This document shows, one piece after another, positions 28,001 through 35,996 of a DNA stretch of 64,000 nucleotides; position 1 is the first letter of the stretch; each line of letters starts with the position of its first letter. The notes beneath the pieces are model-generated. The model searched no databases, was not told the DNA's origin, and was given only the letters and a program-made list of their open reading frames with translations. Source of the DNA: DASVLX01 sp035552275 (GTDB lineage: Bacteria; Actinomycetota; Actinomycetes; Mycobacteriales; Pseudonocardiaceae); the NCBI GenBank assembly GCA_035552275.1, contig DASZLR010000141.1, forward strand, positions 9,238 through 73,237. Direction: 5' to 3'. The translations under genes were made by a program, and so were the position numbers.

Positions 28001-29055
28001 CCGTCATCGGCGAACTGCTCACCGAGGGCCGGCAGCCCGTCATCGTGCTGGACCGCGACATCCGGCGCGAGTTCACCCTGCAGCGAGCCGGTCTGGGCGC
28101 GCTGGCGATGACCGGCGCTGGTCCGGCCGGTGACGGCGCGGCCGAGGCCGCGGCCGTCGGGCTGGGCCGGGATTCGGTGGTGCTGCTGATCGGCGGCGCC
28201 CGCGGCATCACCGCGCGGTTCGCCCGCACCCTCGCCATCGCCAGCGGCTGCCGGCTGGAACTGGTCGGCCGCACGGCGCCCGGCGTCGAGCCGGAAGCGC
28301 CGGTCACCGTGGCGGCCCGGGACCTGCCGGCGCTGCGCGCCGCGCTGGCCGGCAGCGGACACCAGGGCGGCCCGGCCGCGATCGACCGTGCCGCGAAGGA
28401 GATCCTGGCCCGGCGTGAGGTCGCCGAGACACTGGCCGAACTGCGCCGACACGGCAGCGAGGCGAACTACCGGGCCGTCGACGTCCGCGACACCCAGGCC
28501 ATCGGCCAACTCGTCAAACAGGTGCACACCGAGCACGGCCGCATCGACGGTGTCGTCTACGCCGCCGGGGTGATCGAGGACAAACTGTTGGCGGAGAAGG
28601 ACGACGAGTCCTTCGGTCGGGTCTTCGGCACCAAAGTGGATGGTGCGTCGGCGGTGCTGGCCGAACTGGCCGGGCTGCCCGGCCGGCCCGCGTTCGTGGT
28701 GCTGTTCGGCAGTGTCGCGGCGGCGCTGGGCAACCGGGGCCAGACCGACTACGCCGCCGCCAACGACGCGCTGGAAACACTGGGCGCGCGGTGGGCGGAC
28801 CACACCGGCGGCCGGGCGCTGACCGTCCACTGGGGACCCTGGGCGCCCGCCGACCACCACGGCGGCATGGTGAGCACTGAGCTGGCCCGCGCCTACCACG
28901 GCCGGGGCATCGAGCTGATCGACCCGGCTGAGGGCGTCGCCAGCCTGCTGCGCGAACTGGCCTGGGGCAACGACGAACTGCGCGCGGTCGTGCTCAACGC
29001 CGCACTCGCCTGGACCGAAGCGACCGCGGTGGCACCGGAGACGGGAGGACGATGA
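22012..29055 (+). CDS. PfaD-PfaA-like fused lipid synthase (NPD-NPD-KS-AT-ACP-KR)
   Basis: 2347 residues. The first ~640 residues are two tandem flavin-dependent nitronate-monooxygenase-like barrels; the second keeps GAECGGHVG and AGGIHDERSA and resembles PfaD, the trans enoyl reductase of polyunsaturated fatty acid synthases. Then follow a ketosynthase (from about 682; Cys877 in DAACGSS, His1012 in EAHGTGT, His1052 in GHTKC), an acyltransferase (Ser1337 in GHSYGE; CAFHS suggests malonyl-CoA), one ACP (Ser1762 in LSVDSIKR, the Pfa-type motif) and a ketoreductase (from about 2058; Tyr2247). PfaA-type proteins normally carry several ACPs and a separate PfaD; here there is one ACP and the reductase is fused to the N-terminus. 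Likely an iterative synthase of a secondary lipid. Confidence 0.88.
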   Translation: MSARPQGADLVIGITPLGEPSARLCAAVDGAGGIGVLDLGAGDRRAREELALALRWSAGPIAVRVARGCALRHADLRELLGADADRIDTVVLGWHAPWQVRELPGRVLVEVTSRAEAVRAVRAGAHGLIARGSEAGGRVGELSSFVLAQHLLTDPELRETPVWLAGGIGPHTAAAAVIGGAAGVVLDTQLALLAESDLRPEVAAALAASDGSDTAIVHGHRVLATQGGPRGNAAADLASVPMTDVEMADLIGGRDLATRLLPVGQDAFLATRFAEEFGTAARAVRSLRRSITDALAADEHPVLAPGSALARALGTDLPVAQGPMTRVSDLAGFAAAVAEQGALPFVALALATGEQTRKLLAETRATLGARPWGVGVLGFASEDIRKAQLEVIRELRPSVALIAGGNPAQAAALESVGISTFIHVASPNLLRQFLDAGARKFVFEGAECGGHVGPRSSFALWECQLGVLAEHLDDGRPADGLQVLFAGGIHDERSAAMVAAAAEPLSRRGASIGVLMGTGYLFTEEAVAHGAVQPLFQRQVLAADGTALLETAPGHATRCLPSPFVDTFQSISAELAEQGVPKRDAWEKLEQLNVGRLRIASKGIRREGAELIEVGEDDQLAEGMFMAGQVVALRSQVTTVAKLHEDVTSGAERFRAERITALRAELGLTRPQDEDRAEQPAPVDVAIIGMACVYPGAPDLASFWANIIGKVDSITEVPADRWDTDIYYSAEGAKGGNKAAGERSRSKWGGFLDQIPFDALRYGVPPSTLTAIEPVQLLALEIAHRALVDSGYADRDDFDRERVGVVFGAEAGSDLLNTGTMRMMLPSYLGSLPKELDEQLPKVTEDTFAGQLSNVISGRIANRLDFGGASYSVDAACGSSLAALDSACKDLVSGHADMVMCGGADLHNAANDFLLFSSVGALSPTGKCRTFDSAADGIALGEGVACVVLKRLADAERDGDRIYGVIEGVGSGSDGRSLGLTAPRPEGQRRALERAYQRAGISPAEVGLIEAHGTGTVVGDRTELSTLEAVFGEADVPAGSCVVGSVKSQIGHTKCAAGMAGLIKAAMAVHTGVKPPTLHVDRPNPAWQADTSPFAFHSDPAPWLVPPAQRIAGVSAFGFGGTNFHAVLRGHRSAELTRHGLAQWPVELFTFRGVDQASAVREVEWLRDLTAVNDAHGRPWTLRDLARSTALRADRGRAAVRIALVATDLDNLAELLSAAPTSTGDPARGLFVAGESAEPGKLAVLFPGQGSQKPGMLAELFVAFPEIRRHARSTADRAEITAAMFPPAVFDADARRAAEDRLRDTAIAQPALGIAGLAVHHLLGRLGVTPDLVAGHSYGELVALAAAGAIDPDTLLDLSAARAKSILDSVDSAGGDPGAMAAVAAGPAEVARILAEAGLADEVVPANQNSPRQTVIAGPTDRLDIALDALRAAGLAGKKLPVACAFHSPVVGGAGERFAAVLAEQEIAAPEIPVWANRTAAVYRAEPAAVRAELAAQIGAPVRFVDQIEAMHADGARIFLEAGPGRVLGGLVDAILGDRPHTTVSCDGGLRGFLTAVARLAVAGVDLRTGWLTTGRDATDVSRATPSRRPGWTVDGQTVRTADGNYLPGGLAPARRVEVTMPGSSVPAGQSSGQSGPAPSEREALIAEYLRASREMVAAQRDVMLSFLGAAPNPAAPAPLPAARPEPLPTQVAPSTPDTQATRPTPPTPAPTAPEPARTPTPDPEPVDAMSMVVGLIAERTGYPAEMIEPDLDLEADLSVDSIKRTEIAGELASRLGLDGADERFDDLVRMRTTQAMADWIDTLAGGAPAESAAPAEPPGESTVVVEPVPAPAGVAGGPDLTGEPPQRFVWRLAEADGTPGDPAVFTGSRIVLAGGEPTVVEALSSLLRAHGARVTAISAASGRAEIAGPVDGLVFLDALCAADEPVLPAAFGLFRAALRHQPRWLLAVAPSTDGRPESSSAGLRGLFRSMALEYPDSMVRLLEIEAATQANAVAIAVIGELLTEGRQPVIVLDRDIRREFTLQRAGLGALAMTGAGPAGDGAAEAAAVGLGRDSVVLLIGGARGITARFARTLAIASGCRLELVGRTAPGVEPEAPVTVAARDLPALRAALAGSGHQGGPAAIDRAAKEILARREVAETLAELRRHGSEANYRAVDVRDTQAIGQLVKQVHTEHGRIDGVVYAAGVIEDKLLAEKDDESFGRVFGTKVDGASAVLAELAGLPGRPAFVVLFGSVAAALGNRGQTDYAAANDALETLGARWADHTGGRALTVHWGPWAPADHHGGMVSTELARAYHGRGIELIDPAEGVASLLRELAWGNDELRAVVLNAALAWTEATAVAPETGGR

Positions 29056-31934
29056 CCGACATGACTGACCTGTCCCCGCCGTCGGTGCGCGGGGTGGTCG
29101 AGCCGGACCGGATGCTGCACCTGTCCGCCCCCGACCGGGCGGGCCTGGCCGCGCTGCTGGCCGCCCCCGACGAGGAACTGCTCGCCGGATCCCGGTCAGC
29201 CGGATCAGACCCGGACGGATCAGCTGGCTGCCGGCTGGGCATCGTCGCGCCCAACGCCAAACGCCTTGGCCTGGCAAGGAAACTGGTCGCCAGCGGCAAG
29301 CCGTGGCGCGGCCGCAACGACATCTGGTTCAGCCCCCGGCCACTGCTGCGCGAGCCGGGCGCCGGGATCGCGTTCCTGTTTCCCGGCCTGGAAGGCGAGT
29401 TCGCGCCGCGGTGCGACGATGTGGCGCGCTGGCTGGACGCGCCCGCGCCGGCGGCCAACCTGGAGACCGTCGGCCAGCACGCGGAGGGCGTGATCGCGGT
29501 CAGCCGCATGCTGGACGAGGCGTTGCGGCGACTGAACATCCGCCCCGCCGCACTCGCCGGGCACAGCATCGGCGAGTGGACCGCCATGATGGGCGGCGGG
29601 ATGATGGGCCACACCAGCACGGCCGAGTTCTTCGCCCGAATCGACCTGGACTCGATGCTGGTGCGCGGTTTCGACTTCGGCGTGCTCGGCTGCCCTGCCG
29701 ACCGGGTCGCCGACGCGCTGACCCAGCGGCCGGACCTGGTGCTGTCACACGAGAACTCCACCAACCAGACGGTGGTCTGCGGGCCGGTGGACACCGTCGC
29801 CGGGTTGGTCGCGGAGTTCCGCGCGCGCGGGGTGATCTGCCAGGTGCTGCCGTTCCAGTCCGGGTTCCACACCCCGATGCTGCGCCGCAACCTGGACCAC
29901 TTCGTCACCGAGATCGCCGGCCTGCCGATGGGCCGGGCGGAGATTCCGGTCTGGTCGGCGACCACCGCCGCGCCGTTCCCCACCGATTCCCAGGACATCC
30001 GCGAGCTGTACGTCCGGCACCTGCTGGAGCCGGTGCGTTGGCGTGGCCTGATGCTGGCCATGCACGAGGCCGGCATCAGGGTGTTCGTGCAGGTCGGGCC
30101 CGGCCAGCTCGGCTCACTGGTGGACGACACGCTGCGCGAGCACGAGCACCTGACGATCGCCGCCAACTCGGCGCACCGGACCGGCCTGGACCAACTGCGC
30201 CGGCTGGCCACCGCCGTCTGGGTGGAGGGCGGCCGGCCGGACTTCGCCGTGCTGGATTCCGAGTTCGCGCCCCGGCCGGTCGAGGTCGCGAAACCGGCTC
30301 CGGCTCCCGTCGCGGAACCGACCCCCGAGCCGATCCAGGCGATCGTGAATCCCGATCTGCCGGCGAGCGCGCTGGCGGTGGCCCAACTGGATGGCCTGAG
30401 CGAACGGTTCCCGCTCGCCGCCGAGCTGTCCGCGCTGATGCGGGAAACGGCCGATGCGGTGAGCGCCGTGCTGCGCGCCAGCGCCGAGAATCCGGAAACC
30501 CCGGCCGCGCCCCGGCCAACCCCGCGTCCGGTCGCCGCGCAACCGGAGCCGGCCGGCCAGGACAGCGTGCTGCACGTGTCCACCACCGCTATGCCCTACC
30601 TGGTGGACCACTGCTTCGCCAGGCAGCGGCCGGGCTGGCCGGACGAGACGGACCGGCGGCCGGTGGTGCCGGCCACCACGATGATCCAGCACATGATGGA
30701 CGCGGCCGAACGGGGAGGCCGACGGACGATCGGCCTGGACGATGTGCGCCTGCACCGGTGGCTGGTGGCCTCGCCGCCGCAGGACGTGGTGGTGCGGGTC
30801 GTTCCGCTGGACGCCGACCGGGTGCGGGTCACCCTGGGCGAGCACGCCGAGGCCGTGGTGCTGCTCGGCCGCGACTACCCGGCGCCGACCGAGGGCGTCT
30901 GGCCGAAGTGGCCGGACGAGGGGCCGACCGCGCTGACCGCGCACGACATGTACGAGCAGCGGTGGATGTTCCACGGCCCCCAGTTCCAGGCGATCACCCG
31001 ATCGGTCGCGATCGCCCCGCTCGGCGTCCGCTGCGAGCTGACCGTGCTGGACGCACCGGGCGCCCTGCTCGACGGCGTGGGCCAGGTGCTCGGCCAGTGG
31101 CTGGCGGAACTGCAGCCACACCGGCCGGCCGCGTTCCCGGCTCGGATCAACCGGATCCGCTTCCACGGACCGCAGCCGCCGACCGGCGCCACCACCGACT
31201 GTGCCCTGCGGATCACCGAGGTCCGGCACGAGCTGATCGAAGCCGACATGCAGGTGTCGTTGGCCGGCCGGCCGATCGTCTCGGTCAGCGGCTGGCAGGA
31301 CGTTCGGCTGGACAGCGACCAGCCCGACAGCGCGGTCAACCGGTTCCCCGAGCTGAGCACGTTGGCGGCGCGGCAGCGCGGCGGCTGGTGGCTGCTCGCG
31401 GATCGCCTGCTGGGCCTGGCATCCCGGGAGTTCTACCTGTTCAAGTACCTCGCCGCCGAGGAGCGCGCCGAGTACTTCGCCTGCCCGCCGCGGGAACGTC
31501 GGCGGTGGCTGATGCGCCGGTTCGTGGTCAAGGACGCCGTGCGCGGCTGGTTGTGGGACGACGGCGCGGGTCCGCTGTTCCCCGCCGAGATCGCCGTCCG
31601 CGAGGACGACGCCGGCCAGTTCGCGGTGTCCGGCCGGTATGGGCTGCTGCTGCCGCCGCTGTCGGTCGCGGTGGCCGACTGCCAGGAGACGGCGGTCGCC
31701 ATGGTGCGCCCGGACTCCCCGAGCGATGTGCCCAACCGGATCCACATCGCCGAGGTGGTGCCCGGGGTGGACGTCAACCGGGCGGCCGTCGCGGCGTTCG
31801 ATCTCGGGACGACACACCGGCGGAGGGTTCGCGCCGAGTTGGTGAACAATCCGGAGGGCCTACCATCTCGGCAATACGTCGTCGCCTGGACAATAGGCGC
31901 GACTCAGGAAAAGCAGGAGGAAGGCACACGATGA
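29052..31934 (+). CDS. AT-dehydratase protein with PPTase-like C-terminus
   Basis: 960 residues, start overlapping the megasynthase stop (ATGA). Residues about 90-400 form an acyltransferase like PfaB (Ser172 in GHSIGEW, QSGFHTPM). After an Ala/Pro linker comes a double-hotdog polyketide dehydratase (about 505-770; His520 in LVDHC, second-half motif DGVGQ). The C-terminal ~180 residues resemble a Sfp-type phosphopantetheinyl transferase (EFYLFKYL, then RRWLMRRFVVKDAV matching the WxxKEA region), though the first acidic metal motif is not obvious. This protein would supply the dehydratase missing from the large synthase, and perhaps activate its ACPs. The PPTase assignment is tentative. Confidence 0.8.
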   Translation: MTDMTDLSPPSVRGVVEPDRMLHLSAPDRAGLAALLAAPDEELLAGSRSAGSDPDGSAGCRLGIVAPNAKRLGLARKLVASGKPWRGRNDIWFSPRPLLREPGAGIAFLFPGLEGEFAPRCDDVARWLDAPAPAANLETVGQHAEGVIAVSRMLDEALRRLNIRPAALAGHSIGEWTAMMGGGMMGHTSTAEFFARIDLDSMLVRGFDFGVLGCPADRVADALTQRPDLVLSHENSTNQTVVCGPVDTVAGLVAEFRARGVICQVLPFQSGFHTPMLRRNLDHFVTEIAGLPMGRAEIPVWSATTAAPFPTDSQDIRELYVRHLLEPVRWRGLMLAMHEAGIRVFVQVGPGQLGSLVDDTLREHEHLTIAANSAHRTGLDQLRRLATAVWVEGGRPDFAVLDSEFAPRPVEVAKPAPAPVAEPTPEPIQAIVNPDLPASALAVAQLDGLSERFPLAAELSALMRETADAVSAVLRASAENPETPAAPRPTPRPVAAQPEPAGQDSVLHVSTTAMPYLVDHCFARQRPGWPDETDRRPVVPATTMIQHMMDAAERGGRRTIGLDDVRLHRWLVASPPQDVVVRVVPLDADRVRVTLGEHAEAVVLLGRDYPAPTEGVWPKWPDEGPTALTAHDMYEQRWMFHGPQFQAITRSVAIAPLGVRCELTVLDAPGALLDGVGQVLGQWLAELQPHRPAAFPARINRIRFHGPQPPTGATTDCALRITEVRHELIEADMQVSLAGRPIVSVSGWQDVRLDSDQPDSAVNRFPELSTLAARQRGGWWLLADRLLGLASREFYLFKYLAAEERAEYFACPPRERRRWLMRRFVVKDAVRGWLWDDGAGPLFPAEIAVREDDAGQFAVSGRYGLLLPPLSVAVADCQETAVAMVRPDSPSDVPNRIHIAEVVPGVDVNRAAVAAFDLGTTHRRRVRAELVNNPEGLPSRQYVVAWTIGATQEKQEEGTR

Positions 31935-32236
31935 CGGTCCCACAGGCGTCCTCGGAAACAGCGGTGCTCGGGGAGATCCGCACCATTCTCGCCGAAGTGC
32001 TGGATCTGTCCGATGTGGATGACATCGAGATCACCGCGGAGATGTCGCTGATCGACGATCTCGGACTGGAGAGCATCGACCTGGTGAGCATCGGCTCCAT
32101 GTTGACCGAACGCTACGGCGAGCAGGTCAATCTGGCCTCGTTCCTCGCCGACCAGGAGATGGACGATGTCATCAAGCTGACCGTTGGCGGATTGGTCGAC
32201 TTCGTGGCGAGTCGGCTCTCGAACGACCAGGCCTAG
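31931..32236 (+). CDS. Acyl carrier protein
   Basis: 101 residues. Phosphopantetheine attachment motif DDLGLESIDLVS near residue 45, with Ser as the site. GGAGGA precedes the ATG, which overlaps the previous stop by four bases. As a stand-alone carrier between the AT-dehydratase gene and the hydrolase it could receive an adenylate-activated starter from the FAAL encoded at 37113, or carry the finished chain. The second idea and the first are both inference. Confidence 0.88.
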   Translation: MTVPQASSETAVLGEIRTILAEVLDLSDVDDIEITAEMSLIDDLGLESIDLVSIGSMLTERYGEQVNLASFLADQEMDDVIKLTVGGLVDFVASRLSNDQA

Positions 32237-32246
32237 GAGCCTCGAC

Positions 32247-33077
32247 GTGGCAATGATGTCGGTGAACGGCCTGCGCACCCACTACCAGTGGATGCGGGCG
32301 AAGAACCCGCGTCCGGGCGGGGCGCCCACGGTAGTGTGCGTGCACGGCATCGGCTATGACAGCCTGGCCAGCTTCTATCTGACGCTGGCGTCCCCGCTGT
32401 CCGAGGCCGGTTACGACGTGCTCACCTACGATCTGCGCGGGCACGGCCGCACCGAGCGGCCGGCTACCGGCTACCGGCTGGGCGACTTCGTGGACGATTT
32501 CGAGGTGCTGCTCAAGCAGTTGCAGGTCGACGGGCCGATTCACCTGCTGGGCAACAGCTTCGGCGGCACGCTGGCGTTCAGCTACGCGGTCCGCAACCCC
32601 GGCCGGGTGGCCAGCATCGTCGGGATCGAATCCGAGCCGGCGACCGAGGTGTGGTCGGACAAGATGAGTCGGACCATGGCCAATGTGGTCGAGCTGATGG
32701 GCGATGAGGGGTTCCTCGGGTGGGTCACCGAGATCTGGGGCAAGCACCACGCCCGGTTGAACAAGGCGGCCGCCGAGGGCGTCGGACAGACGTCGATCGT
32801 GGCGGAGCTGGCCGAGGGACCGCTGCTGTCCCAGGCGGAGCTGGACCAGATCACCTGCCCGGTGCTGTCCATTGTGGGCGATGAGGGGTACCAGCAGGAC
32901 GATCTGGGCGCGGTCGCCGCGCTGCTGCCGGACTGCCGCACCGAGGTCATCGAGGGCCAGGACCATTCGGTGCTGGTCGAGCGGCACCAGACCGTCCGCA
33001 AGCTGCTGCTGAGCTGGCTCGACGAGCACGAGGCCGGCAGCGTCGCCGACGAACTGCTGGAGGACGGCGCGGCGTGA
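32247..33077 (+). CDS. Alpha/beta hydrolase, possible thioesterase
   Basis: 276 residues from a GTG with AGGAG seven bases upstream. Classic fold with oxyanion segment VHGIGYDS, nucleophile GNSFGG (Ser104) and His240 in GQDHSVL. No signal peptide, so cytoplasmic. Sitting between the free ACP and the glycosyltransferase, it may release the acyl chain from its carrier, a step for which the megasynthase has no thioesterase of its own. Could instead be a general esterase. Confidence 0.82.
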   Translation: MAMMSVNGLRTHYQWMRAKNPRPGGAPTVVCVHGIGYDSLASFYLTLASPLSEAGYDVLTYDLRGHGRTERPATGYRLGDFVDDFEVLLKQLQVDGPIHLLGNSFGGTLAFSYAVRNPGRVASIVGIESEPATEVWSDKMSRTMANVVELMGDEGFLGWVTEIWGKHHARLNKAAAEGVGQTSIVAELAEGPLLSQAELDQITCPVLSIVGDEGYQQDDLGAVAALLPDCRTEVIEGQDHSVLVERHQTVRKLLLSWLDEHEAGSVADELLEDGAA

Positions 33078-34210
33078 GACGGTTCCTGTTCGTCGTTCCG
33101 CCGCTGGTGGGCCACATCAACCCCGCCGCCAGCGTCGCCGATGAACTGCGTTCCCGGGGGCACCAGATCGCCTGGGCCGGAGACGAGGGGATCCTGCGGC
33201 CGCTGCTGGGAGGTGCGGCGGCCGGTGACACGATCTACTCCTGTGGGCTGACCGCGCCGGCCGAGCGGCCGGCGCAGCTGCGCGGGTTCGCCGCGCTGAA
33301 GTACTTGTGGGAGGACATCTTCACCCCGCTGGCCGAGGCGATGGAGCCCGGTGTGCGGGCGGCGGTGGCCGAGTTCCGGCCCGACCTGCTGGTGGTGGAC
33401 CAGCAGGCACTGGCCGGCGCGCTGGTCGCGGAGCGGCTCGGCCTGCCCTGGGTGACTTCGGCCAGCACCTCGGGCGAGTTCATCGACCCGCTGGAGGGCA
33501 TGCCGAAGGTGCAGCAGTGGCGACAGGACCAGATGCGCGGACTGCGGGAGCGGTTCGGTGATCCGGACGCGAAGAGCGATCTCAGGTTCTCGCCGTATCT
33601 GGTGTTGGCGTTCACGACTGAGGCGATGGTCGGCGAAACCAGCGGGTTCGACTTCCCGGTGTCCTTCGTCGGCCCGGTCCGCCGGCCGTCGGCCGGCGGA
33701 CCGTCGGACCCGTCGTTGGTGTTCGTCAGCCTGGGCACCATGAACACCGACTCCGGTGCGCGGTTCCTCCGCGAATGTGTGGCGGCGTTGCGGGATCGGC
33801 CGAACCTGCGGGCCATTGTCGTGGACCCGGGCGGCGCCATCACCGACGCTCCGCCGCCACATGTGGTGATGGAGCGGCATGTCGACCAGCTCGCCGTGCT
33901 GGCCCGCGCCAGCGCCGTTGTGTGCCATGGTGGCCACAACACCGTCTGCGAGGCGCTGGCCCGTGGGCTCCCGCTGGTCATCGCGCCGATCCGAGACGAC
34001 CAGCCGGTGATCGCCGAGCAGGTGAAACAGGCCGGCGCCGGGCTGCGGCTGCGGTTCGACCGGATCCGCGCGGACAAGATCGGCCAGGCCATCGACACCG
34101 TGCTGACCGATCCGGCCTACCGGGTGGCGGCGGGCCAAGTCCAGGAGTCGTTCCGGTTGGCCGGCGGTGCGCCCGCCGCCGCCGACGAGCTGTCCGCCGT
34201 CGCCGGGTAA
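33074..34210 (+). CDS. MGT/UGT-type glycosyltransferase
   Basis: 378 residues, GTG start overlapping the hydrolase stop (GTGA). GT1-family GT-B fold: N-terminal LFVVPPLVGHINP acceptor-domain motif, VFVSLGTM at the start of the nucleotide-sugar domain, and the donor-binding motif HGGHNTVCEAL (His285 onward) with DDQPVIAEQV. Such enzymes move a sugar from a nucleotide donor to a small acceptor such as a lipid, polyketide or carotenoid. Ending this operon, it points to a glycosylated lipid as the final product. The sugar cannot be told from sequence. Confidence 0.88.
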   Translation: MRRFLFVVPPLVGHINPAASVADELRSRGHQIAWAGDEGILRPLLGGAAAGDTIYSCGLTAPAERPAQLRGFAALKYLWEDIFTPLAEAMEPGVRAAVAEFRPDLLVVDQQALAGALVAERLGLPWVTSASTSGEFIDPLEGMPKVQQWRQDQMRGLRERFGDPDAKSDLRFSPYLVLAFTTEAMVGETSGFDFPVSFVGPVRRPSAGGPSDPSLVFVSLGTMNTDSGARFLRECVAALRDRPNLRAIVVDPGGAITDAPPPHVVMERHVDQLAVLARASAVVCHGGHNTVCEALARGLPLVIAPIRDDQPVIAEQVKQAGAGLRLRFDRIRADKIGQAIDTVLTDPAYRVAAGQVQESFRLAGGAPAAADELSAVAG

Positions 34211-34234
34211 CAGGTTCGAAGCGGCCGGACAGCC

Positions 34235-34284
34235 GACGATGCCGGCGGCGGGACACCGGACCGTGCCCCGCCGCCGGCATCGTC
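34235..34284 (+). terminator. Hairpin ending the lipid-synthase operon
   Basis: A perfect 18-bp stem (34235-34252 with 34267-34284), loop 14 nt, 24 bases after the glycosyltransferase stop. From 34285 to 34723 the DNA is clearly AT-richer than its surroundings and holds no gene that I can support. Confidence 0.82.
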
Positions 34285-34723
34285 AGGTACGGCGTGACAA
34301 TACCTCAGAAAAGCCATCCGATAACGTGGCCGAGAGCGTCAAGAATAGCATGACCAGCACCCAAGATCATCTGTGATCCTTTCATAGTGCGATTTCTCAG
34401 CGGTTAGCTTAACCGTTGGGCGGCAACCTCGACATGGTTGTCGGAGTTACTGTATTGCCGGGCTCGTGGAGGAGTCAAGGAAGCGTCGACCACAGATCGA
34501 AATTTACCTATCGAGCACATTTATCGGTGGTCTAATTGTCACTCTGATGACTAGTTCCATAGCTTGCGTCAGCGCGGATGATCAAGGTCGGGGTCGCACG
34601 ACGGTGGCTCAGCGAACTCCAAGAAACCATGTATAACCAGGGTTTTTGTCATCTGGTTGACAAGTCAAGCACTCGAGAAAGTGGGTGTTCGCGACGGATT
34701 GACCATAGGCTCCAGGTGACACC

Positions 34724-34778
34724 TTGACATGGTCCCCGAGCTATCCGTACGGTATCTCCGACAGATGTGTCGGAGATA
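34724..34778 (+). promoter_or_regulatory. Promoter with 26-bp palindromic operator
   Basis: TTGACA (34724-34729), 18 bp, TACGGT (34748-34753). Immediately after, TATCTCCGACA (34753-34763) and TGTCGGAGATA (34768-34778) form a perfect 11-bp inverted repeat with a 4-bp centre that would cover the transcription start. This is the geometry of a TetR-type repressor site. No TetR gene lies in the window. Confidence 0.75.
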
Positions 34779-34867
34779 TGAAAGGAATATCCGGCCGTGT
34801 TACCAAGGTATACGCTGGTGGCGCGGTTAATTGGATATTTCCTGATTTCCTGATCTGGAGAATGGCG

Positions 34868-35965
34868 GTGTTGATGAGTCTGGGGCTTGCGCGCACTGGC
34901 CGCTGGCTGCTGAATTCGCGGGTGGTCAGCGCGCTGGCCGTGCCGCACGGCGTGGACCGGTATCTGGGCCTGGTCAATCCGCTCTGGTCGACGCACGAGG
35001 TGCGCGCGGTCGTCGTCGACGTCGCACACCACACCGCGGACAGCGTCACCATCACCCTGCGGCCCAACGGCAACTGGGCCGGCGCCCAGGCCGGGCAGTA
35101 TGTGCGGTTGGCGGTGGAGATCGACGGCGCCCGCCGCACGCGGTGTTTCTCGGTCGCCAGCTCCGCGCATCGGGCGGACGGTCTGATCGAGATCACCACG
35201 AAGGTGAACCCGGCCGGCGCCGTGTCCCGATACCTGAAGCAGCACGCGCGGCCCGGCCTGCGGATGGTGCTGTCGCCGGCCGAGGGCGAATTCACGCTGC
35301 CGGCCAGGGTGCCCGAGCGGCTGCTGTTGATCAGCGGCGGCAGCGGGATCACGCCGGTGATGTCCATCCTGCGCACCCTGATCGACCAGCGGTATCCCGG
35401 CCGGATCACCTTCCTGCACTATGCCCGCACCCCAGCCGACGTCATCTACCGCGCCGAACTCGCCGCGCTGGCCGCGGCGCGCCCGCGGCTCACGCTGGTC
35501 AATGTCTACACCCGGTCACCGGGGGCCAGCCGGTTCAGCGGGGAGCGGTTGGGCCAGGTCGCACCCGACTACGCCAAGGCGCTGACCTACGTCTGTGGCC
35601 CGGCCCCGCTGCTGGAAGCGGTGGCGGGGCTGTGGCGCGCGGAAGGGATCGCCGACCGGCTGATGATCGAGCGGTTCACCCTCGTGTCACCCGTCGTGGA
35701 CACCGAGAACGCGGTGGGCACGGTGCGGTTCACCCGCAGCGGTGTCAGCGCCCGCAACGACGGCCGCACGGTGCTGGAGCAGGCCGAGGCGGCCGGGTTG
35801 CGCCCGGAGCACGGCTGTCGGATGGGCATCTGCCACACCTGCGTCGCCCTGAAGACCATCGGCTCGGTCCGCGACGTGCGCAACGACGTGATCAGCGCCG
35901 AGCCCGATGAACGCATCCAGCTCTGCGTCACCGCACCGTGCGGCGATGTCGAGTTGGACCTCTGA
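34868..35965 (+). CDS. Ferredoxin reductase with plant-type [2Fe-2S] domain (Rv3230c-like)
   Basis: 365 residues. FAD-binding RCFSVASSA, NAD(P)-binding GGSGITPVMSIL and CGPAPLLEA, and a C-terminal [2Fe-2S] cluster site Cys317-x4-Cys322-x2-Cys325 with Cys353. This is the class that feeds electrons to membrane acyl desaturases; in M. tuberculosis Rv3230c partners DesA3. The next gene is a DesA3-like desaturase, which strongly supports that pairing. GGAGA (34857-34861) suggests the GTG at 34868, but ATG at 34862 or 34874 is also possible. Upstream in-frame codons run through the palindromic operator and are not coding. Confidence 0.9.
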   Translation: MLMSLGLARTGRWLLNSRVVSALAVPHGVDRYLGLVNPLWSTHEVRAVVVDVAHHTADSVTITLRPNGNWAGAQAGQYVRLAVEIDGARRTRCFSVASSAHRADGLIEITTKVNPAGAVSRYLKQHARPGLRMVLSPAEGEFTLPARVPERLLLISGGSGITPVMSILRTLIDQRYPGRITFLHYARTPADVIYRAELAALAAARPRLTLVNVYTRSPGASRFSGERLGQVAPDYAKALTYVCGPAPLLEAVAGLWRAEGIADRLMIERFTLVSPVVDTENAVGTVRFTRSGVSARNDGRTVLEQAEAAGLRPEHGCRMGICHTCVALKTIGSVRDVRNDVISAEPDERIQLCVTAPCGDVELDL

Positions 35966-35996
35966 CATGACAACCGACGGCGACCGAGGAGGGGAC

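Noticed and set aside
34724..34867. N-terminal extension of the ferredoxin reductase starting at 34724
   Set aside because: It would translate the promoter and the palindromic operator. Good ribosome-binding sequence and family homology both begin near 34857-34874.
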